Below, piece after piece: positions 6,294-10,328 of a DNA stretch of 10,328 bases. The stretch covers positions 1 to 10,328 of the forward strand of contig JAUIHU010000112.1 of NCBI GenBank assembly GCA_030432175.1, given 5' to 3'. A program made the position numbers and the translations under genes. The stretch comes from Verrucomicrobiia bacterium. GTDB taxonomy: Bacteria > Verrucomicrobiota > Verrucomicrobiia > Limisphaerales > JAUIHU01. The notes below the pieces were generated by a model. It did not search any database and was not told the DNA's origin. It worked only from the letters and a program-made list of their open reading frames with translations. Every line of letters starts with the position of its first letter. Position 1 is the first letter of the stretch.

Positions 6294-8807
6294 TCAGTCG
6301 AGGTAAAGGAAGGCGCTGGAGTTAAAAAGTACTCGAAATACTTGTTCCAATCCGTGGTTCCTTGCGAGTTGAGTGAGTTGCTTCATCTCGGACGGATCCG
6401 GATCTCGTAACCAGATCAGCTGAGTCGCTCGGCGGATGGCGCATTCGGTGTCAGTTTGTGAAAGTTCCTGCCGGATTCGTTCAGTGGCAAATTCCGCCTG
6501 CCTCAAAACAAAAGGACTGTTTAATAAACCCAACGCCTGAATCGGTGTGATAGATCGTGTCCGCTTCGGCTGCATTTGCCCGAAGTCCGGACAGTCCAAC
6601 GCGCCGAAAATGTCGATGGCCTGCATGCGAATCTTATGAGCGTAAATCATGCGTCGCCATCCATTCTCGTCAAAGGTTTCCTTGGGATGATAATCCGAAA
6701 GGCCGCCACGTTGATTGAAGAAATCAAATCCCGGACCGCCCATCTTCAGGTTTAGTTTGCCACTGACTCGCAGGATTGAATCCCGGATGGCTTCGGCTTC
6801 CAATCGTCTTGGTGGAAATCGCCATAGCCACTTGGACTCAGCATCGACTTCCAATCCGCGTTCATTCGGTCGACTCGACTGCCGGTAAGTTCGTGTCATC
6901 AGAATCTCTTTGTGAAGCGCCTTGAGAGATCCGTTGTTCTTTTGAAGAAAAAGAGCCAACCAGTCCAGCAACTCCGGATGCGTAGGAGCGGTTCCCTGAT
7001 TTCCAAAATCAGACGGAGTGTTGACCAACCCTCGACCGAAATGATGTTGCCAGACCCGGTTAGCGATCACTCTCCAGAACAGGGGATGCTCCGTGATGGT
7101 TTCGACAAATGCTTTTCTGCGTTGATTCTCAGCAGCGTTGATTTCCAATCCCAAATCGCCCAATACTACCGGAACCGCCGGAGCTAATGCATCGGCCCGC
7201 TGCATCGGATCTCCCCGCTTCAGTAACCAGGTCGTCGGAGGATCATCATTGAAGCTGGCAGCGTAGGTCTGAGGTCCAGATTTCAAGCGACCCACTTCGT
7301 TTCTTAAATGCTGAATGGATCCCGTCAGCTTCAGTAGCGACTGAACTTCATCCCTGGAAAGTCCTGCAATTTGAACCTGCTCAGCCGAACGGCGGTCAGA
7401 AATCCTCGGCGCTCGATCCCGGGTATGCGCGACTTCGATCCAATCTCCGCACGAATTAAGTACCTCAATCCGGTAATTCACCGGAACCGAATACCCGGCC
7501 CGCCAGAAAATTCGATCAATCTCCTCAGCCTCAGCCAGTTCAATCTCAATCCAGGCCGCTCCTCCCTGACCTGCTCGCCAAGGGAAATCCTGCCGATCAT
7601 CGTATCTGCCGTCATTGAGATTATCCGGATGCCGGGTTTGATTTTCCAAAGCAAAACTGGAAGCCGTCGCCGTTGCTCCTAAACTGGCCAACGCCACATT
7701 CCGGGATGAATCTTCAGTTGAATCGGGCGCCCAGACTTCAAATTCATAAAGGGACGCCGAAGCATTGGATTCCGAAGCGTCAATCCACATCCGGACTTTT
7801 TCAGCTTTTATCGGATCAAACAACGCCTCCTCAACTCCACTCAGCGGAGGACGCAACCCGTGTTGACGCCAGGTTTGCTCATAAAGTTGCTCCTTCTCCC
7901 GCAACTCCTCCTCCAGAGGAACCGCCTTTTGGACCCACTCGTCATTCTCAGGACCTCTCAACCGCCGGTCGCCATATTGCAATCCGGCGAAGACCGCCTG
8001 CATGGCGTAATAATCCTTCTGAGAAATCGGATCGAACTTGTGATCATGACACCGCGCGCATCCCACCGTCAGTCCGAGAATCCCCTGACTGACCGTCCGA
8101 ATTGTTTCATCCAACTCATCCTGCCGAGCCTGCCGCATCGATTCCTCGTCACGTCCAATCTGCCCCGGTAAATTAGCCGGCCCCGCCACCAGAAATCCCA
8201 GAGCCGCATCTTTCTCTGTCAGATCCCCGGCCACCTGGTGGTAGACAAACTCGGCGTAAGGCATATCAGCATTCAATGCCTCGATCACCCAATCCCGATA
8301 ATGCCAGGCATTCGGACGCGGGAGATTGGTTTCAAAACCGACCGTCTCCGCCCAACGAATCACATCCAGCCAATGTTGAGCCCAACGCTCCCCATATCGC
8401 GGAGAAGCCAAAGCCTGATCCACCCAACTCTCATAAACTCTCTCCCAATCCGCCTCAGAATTCAAAGCTGCCTGAAGCTCCTCCGGATCAGGCGGCAAAC
8501 CGGTTAAATCCAGAGAAACGCGCCGCAATAATCTGCCTCGGTCTGCTGGAGGCGAGATTTGCAGATTTTGGATGTCCAATTTTTCCTGAATGAATCGATC
8601 GATTGAGTGAGCCAAATCTTTGACACCCAAATTTAAGGTCTTCTGCTCACTGAAATGTTTGACACCCAAGTTTAAAGGCTGAAGGGACCACAATTCTGAA
8701 GGGTTTCCGTGAAGTGTCAGAGAAAAAAGTGAACAGAACAACTGCAGAAATACAGGGAGAATCCACCTGTATGAATAGCAAAAGGATGCCTCAATTTTCC
8801 GGACCAT
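6294..8807 (-). CDS. Secreted DUF1549/DUF1553 (PSD1-type) protein with CxxCH motif and discoidin-like insert
   Basis: This 837-residue protein belongs to the Planctomycete-specific group that joins DUF1549 (about 67-272) and DUF1553 (about 565-815). A hydrophobic stretch at about 14-32 looks like a signal peptide. DUF1549 shows IDRFIQEKL, RRVSLDLTGLPP, YGERWAQHWLDVIRWAET and GCARCHDHKFDPI; its Cys250-Cys253-His254 is a CxxCH motif that could bind haem c. DUF1553 shows ANRVWQHHFGRGLV, PSDFGNQG, HPELLDWLA, RTYRQSS and ALGLLNSPFV. Between them, about 335-465 resembles a discoidin (F5/8 type C) carbohydrate-binding domain (NVALASLGATATASS, HPDNLNDG, WIEIELAEAEEIDRI). The separate PSCyt1 cytochrome domain often found at the N-terminus is absent. 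LNLGVK occurs twice (45-50 and 58-63), encoded by copies of a dispersed repeat. AAGG directly abuts the ATG at 8805-8807, too close for a normal ribosome site. Function is unproven; a role in handling complex polysaccharides is inferred from the family's context. Confidence 0.9.
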   Translation of the reverse strand: MVRKIEASFCYSYRWILPVFLQLFCSLFSLTLHGNPSELWSLQPLNLGVKHFSEQKTLNLGVKDLAHSIDRFIQEKLDIQNLQISPPADRGRLLRRVSLDLTGLPPDPEELQAALNSEADWERVYESWVDQALASPRYGERWAQHWLDVIRWAETVGFETNLPRPNAWHYRDWVIEALNADMPYAEFVYHQVAGDLTEKDAALGFLVAGPANLPGQIGRDEESMRQARQDELDETIRTVSQGILGLTVGCARCHDHKFDPISQKDYYAMQAVFAGLQYGDRRLRGPENDEWVQKAVPLEEELREKEQLYEQTWRQHGLRPPLSGVEEALFDPIKAEKVRMWIDASESNASASLYEFEVWAPDSTEDSSRNVALASLGATATASSFALENQTRHPDNLNDGRYDDRQDFPWRAGQGGAAWIEIELAEAEEIDRIFWRAGYSVPVNYRIEVLNSCGDWIEVAHTRDRAPRISDRRSAEQVQIAGLSRDEVQSLLKLTGSIQHLRNEVGRLKSGPQTYAASFNDDPPTTWLLKRGDPMQRADALAPAVPVVLGDLGLEINAAENQRRKAFVETITEHPLFWRVIANRVWQHHFGRGLVNTPSDFGNQGTAPTHPELLDWLALFLQKNNGSLKALHKEILMTRTYRQSSRPNERGLEVDAESKWLWRFPPRRLEAEAIRDSILRVSGKLNLKMGGPGFDFFNQRGGLSDYHPKETFDENGWRRMIYAHKIRMQAIDIFGALDCPDFGQMQPKRTRSITPIQALGLLNSPFVLRQAEFATERIRQELSQTDTECAIRRATQLIWLRDPDPSEMKQLTQLARNHGLEQVFRVLFNSSAFLYLD
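8614..8675 (+). repeat. Dispersed GACACCC repeat, two tandem copies 39 bp apart inside the DUF1549/DUF1553 gene
   Basis: AAATCTTTGACACCCAAA (from 8614) followed by TTTAA, and AAATGTTTGACACCCAAG (from 8653) followed by TTTAA, differ at only two positions over 23 bases. Both are in the same frame of the minus-strand gene and give the protein motif LNLGVK twice. They fall in the poorly conserved linker between signal peptide and DUF1549, where length varies among family members. Confidence 0.7.
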
Positions 8808-8830
8808 CCTTCAACTCTGAAGGAAATCGC

Positions 8831-8852
8831 TAAAATTGGACACCCATTTTTT
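8831..8852 (+). repeat. Dispersed GACACCC repeat, diverged copy
   Basis: TAAAATTGGACACCCATTTT matches the core GACACCC and the flanking A/T pattern of the other copies but is more diverged. It lies in the 95-bp gap between the channel gene and the DUF1549/DUF1553 gene. That gap otherwise shows no convincing promoter or terminator. Confidence 0.4.
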
Positions 8853-8902
8853 GAACCAAATGATCCGAGCAAGCCTGTCCTCACTCAATCTTCAATAGAT
8901 TT

Positions 8903-10030
8903 TCACTCTTCCAGATCCATGTATTGGCTCTGAATTTCCCGAATCAGTTTCGCATTTACGGTTTTCAGGATATCCACATTCAGTGGATCTCTAATAGGGC
9001 TATTTTGTGGAAGAGCCAGACTGTAAGATTCGGAATTAAGAGTTCCAGGCAGGATTTCGCATTGGAGAGACTCGTCCTGACTCAGCATGTACTCTAATCC
9101 AACGCGGTCATAGAGAATGGCATCCACTTCCGAATTCTGAATCCCAAACACCGCTTGCTGTACGGTTGGATAACTGGAGACCGTCCAACCCTGATCCAGA
9201 GCGAAACGTTCGCCTGAGGAGCCTTTAACAGTGGCTATTTTCCAATCTGAAAATTTCTGACTGCGAGAGAGATTGCCTCCCAGGTTTTGCACTGTCAAAG
9301 CCGAGGCAATGGCAGCGGTCATACCGGAAATCAGAATCAATCCAGCGAACATCCAGACCAATCCAAAGATTCTTCCTAATAAAGTCTTTGGAGCCTTATC
9401 TCCGTACCCCACCGTCGTCATCGTCACTGCAGACCACCAAAATCCAGATCCAATCCCCTGCCACCAGTGTCCACCAAAATCGCTGGGATTGTGCCTGCGT
9501 TCAACCATCCAGATTGCCACACCCGTGATGGCCAGCAAAAGAATCAAACCACCAATAGCAGCCAGGAACTCTATGGAAATCAGATTCTTCAACCAAACCC
9601 ATTTCCCCTGAATGGAAGGATGAATCGCCAAAGCCTGCCCCGTAAAGAAGTAAGGATGAGTCAGATCAAGCAGACGTTCTCGTTCAGCGGTTGCAGTGAT
9701 CGCTCCCAGCGCAACATCAGCCTCTCCATCCGCCACCAGATTCAACAACTCTTCCAGTGTTTCCGTCGGATAAAATTCGTAAGACCACCCCAGATCGTCC
9801 GCCATCTTTGTCCACAAATCGACACTGATCCCTGTCCATGCGCCGGATTCATCTTGAAATGCAAAGGGCGGTGTGGACTTGATCGCCACCTTGTAACCGA
9901 CTTCCGCATTCTGATCTGGAGTTGATTCAGACTCCTGAGCAACCAAAGACCAGACCAATCCACTGAGAAGAAAAACTGCAGCAAATACTGTTTTGGAAAT
10001 ACCTGTTTTTATCTGTGGTAGAACATTCAC
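8903..10030 (-). CDS. GluR0-type prokaryotic ionotropic glutamate receptor (ligand-gated potassium channel)
   Basis: The 375-residue protein combines a periplasmic amino-acid-binding fold with a two-helix potassium pore, as in Synechocystis GluR0 (about 400 residues). In order: signal peptide (about 10-32); binding lobe S1 (45-137) with PFAFQDESGAWTGISVDLW and AITATAERERLLDLTHPYF, where Arg117 is in the position that holds the ligand carboxylate; first membrane helix (about 153-176); pore loop with the potassium selectivity filter TVGYGD (206-211); second membrane helix (about 220-245); binding lobe S2 (about 258-370) with VKGSSGERFA and DAILYDRVGLEY, where Asp308 fits the amino-group ligand position. 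Expected role: ligand binding outside the inner membrane opens a potassium pore. The ligand (glutamate or another amino acid) cannot be told from sequence alone. Only the GTG at 10028-10030 fits as start; a stop lies three codons upstream in frame, and a nearby ATG is out of frame. No Shine-Dalgarno sequence is seen. Confidence 0.93.
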   Translation of the reverse strand: MNVLPQIKTGISKTVFAAVFLLSGLVWSLVAQESESTPDQNAEVGYKVAIKSTPPFAFQDESGAWTGISVDLWTKMADDLGWSYEFYPTETLEELLNLVADGEADVALGAITATAERERLLDLTHPYFFTGQALAIHPSIQGKWVWLKNLISIEFLAAIGGLILLLAITGVAIWMVERRHNPSDFGGHWWQGIGSGFWWSAVTMTTVGYGDKAPKTLLGRIFGLVWMFAGLILISGMTAAIASALTVQNLGGNLSRSQKFSDWKIATVKGSSGERFALDQGWTVSSYPTVQQAVFGIQNSEVDAILYDRVGLEYMLSQDESLQCEILPGTLNSESYSLALPQNSPIRDPLNVDILKTVNAKLIREIQSQYMDLEE

Positions 10031-10097
10031 AATTATTCAGACTGAATGAAATCATTCGACAATCCAACGTTGAATTTTGAACCAGCAATTAGAGAAA

Positions 10098-10115
10098 AAT
10101 CTTTGACACCCAAAA
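10098..10115 (+). repeat. Dispersed GACACCC repeat, intergenic copy
   Basis: AAATCTTTGACACCCAAA is identical over 18 bases to the copy at 8614-8631, about 1.5 kb away and in the same orientation. It lies between the channel gene and the partial gene at the right edge, and its 3' end runs into the A-tract of the possible terminator. Confidence 0.6.
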
Positions 10116-10137
10116 AAAGTTGCCCGGCGCTTTTTTT
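10112..10137 (-). terminator. Possible bidirectional A/T-stem terminator
   Basis: AAAAAAAG (10112-10119) and CTTTTTTT (10130-10137) can pair as an 8-bp stem around the 10-base G/C-rich loop TTGCCCGGCG. Read on either strand this ends in a run of T, as in intrinsic terminators whose stem overlaps the U-tract. It begins 9 bases after the stop codon of the partial gene at the right edge, where a terminator would be expected. The stem has only one G-C pair, so it is weak. Confidence 0.4.
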
Positions 10138-10146
10138 CTCTAATGC

Positions 10147-10328
10147 CTAGAATCGCAATCCGCCAAACGTGCGGATGATCGTCGTGAAGGCGCGCAGGCC
10201 AACCGTAAAGCTCGACGGCGAATTGAGTGACATGCGCAACAATCCGCGAATCCAGCTCGGCTGGATATTGCTCAGTTTGTCGGCCACGTTGAGCCCGTAA
10301 TTGACCAGCACCGTATTGCCGATCCTCT
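10147..10328 (-). CDS. Unrecognised protein, C-terminal part only (cut by window edge)
   Basis: From the right edge, a minus-strand frame is open for about 60 codons to a TAG at 10147-10149. The visible end reads RIGNTVLVNYGLNVADKL, then SNIQPSWIRGLLRMSLNS, PSSFTVGLRAFTTIIRT and FGGLRF. It is moderately hydrophobic and basic. I do not recognise a family. Support for coding is the uninterrupted frame, the switch from A/T-rich to more G/C-rich sequence at its boundary, the shared strand with all other genes, and the possible terminator just after the stop. The start is outside the window. Confidence 0.55.
   Translation of the reverse strand, partial: RIGNTVLVNYGLNVADKLSNIQPSWIRGLLRMSLNSPSSFTVGLRAFTTIIRTFGGLRF

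Noticed and set aside
1..10328. CRISPR array, tRNA, rRNA or a defence island.
   Set aside because: No regularly spaced direct repeats, no clover-leaf or rRNA signatures, and apart from hicBA no defence-type genes were seen.

Overview
The window looks like chromosomal DNA from a member of the PVC superphylum, most likely Verrucomicrobiota or a close relative. The main reason is the adjacent pair of a Planctomycete-type DUF1549/DUF1553 protein and a Tat-exported DUF1501 protein, a combination very typical of Planctomycetota and Verrucomicrobiota. Weak or absent Shine-Dalgarno sequences fit this but do not prove it. No rRNA or tRNA was seen, so the assignment is inferred from gene content. Every gene I accept lies on the minus strand, so transcription runs from the right end to the left.

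In transcription order (right to left): the 3' end of an unrecognised gene (10147-10328), followed by a possible A/T-stem terminator; a GluR0-type glutamate-receptor potassium channel (8903-10030); a secreted DUF1549/DUF1553 protein with a discoidin-like insert (6294-8807) and a DUF1501 protein 21 bp after it (4833-6272), probably one operon; an unknown small exported or lipid-anchored protein (4219-4722); a decayed mobile-element zone (about 3371-4046) with the 3' remnant of a group II intron and a possible IS3-like end next to it; recF (2253-3347); a compact hicB-hicA toxin-antitoxin pair (1743-2183); a double-length thyX (281-1699); and the N-terminal part of birA (1-267), cut by the window edge.

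The left third mixes DNA repair, thymidylate and biotin housekeeping genes with a small toxin-antitoxin module. The right two thirds encode envelope or exported proteins: a ligand-gated channel and a pair of exported proteins usually linked to breakdown of complex organic matter in this phylum. The group II intron remnant ends about 20 bp upstream of the recF start.

The observations most worth following are: a ThyX whose catalytic signature seems split between its two halves, so that neither half is complete; a short dispersed repeat containing GACACCC, present four times in one orientation, two copies of which lie in frame in the DUF1549 gene and are translated as a duplicated LNLGVK; a minimal prokaryotic ionotropic glutamate receptor; and the layered mobile-element decay upstream of recF. 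I do not see a clear new multi-gene defence or metabolic system.
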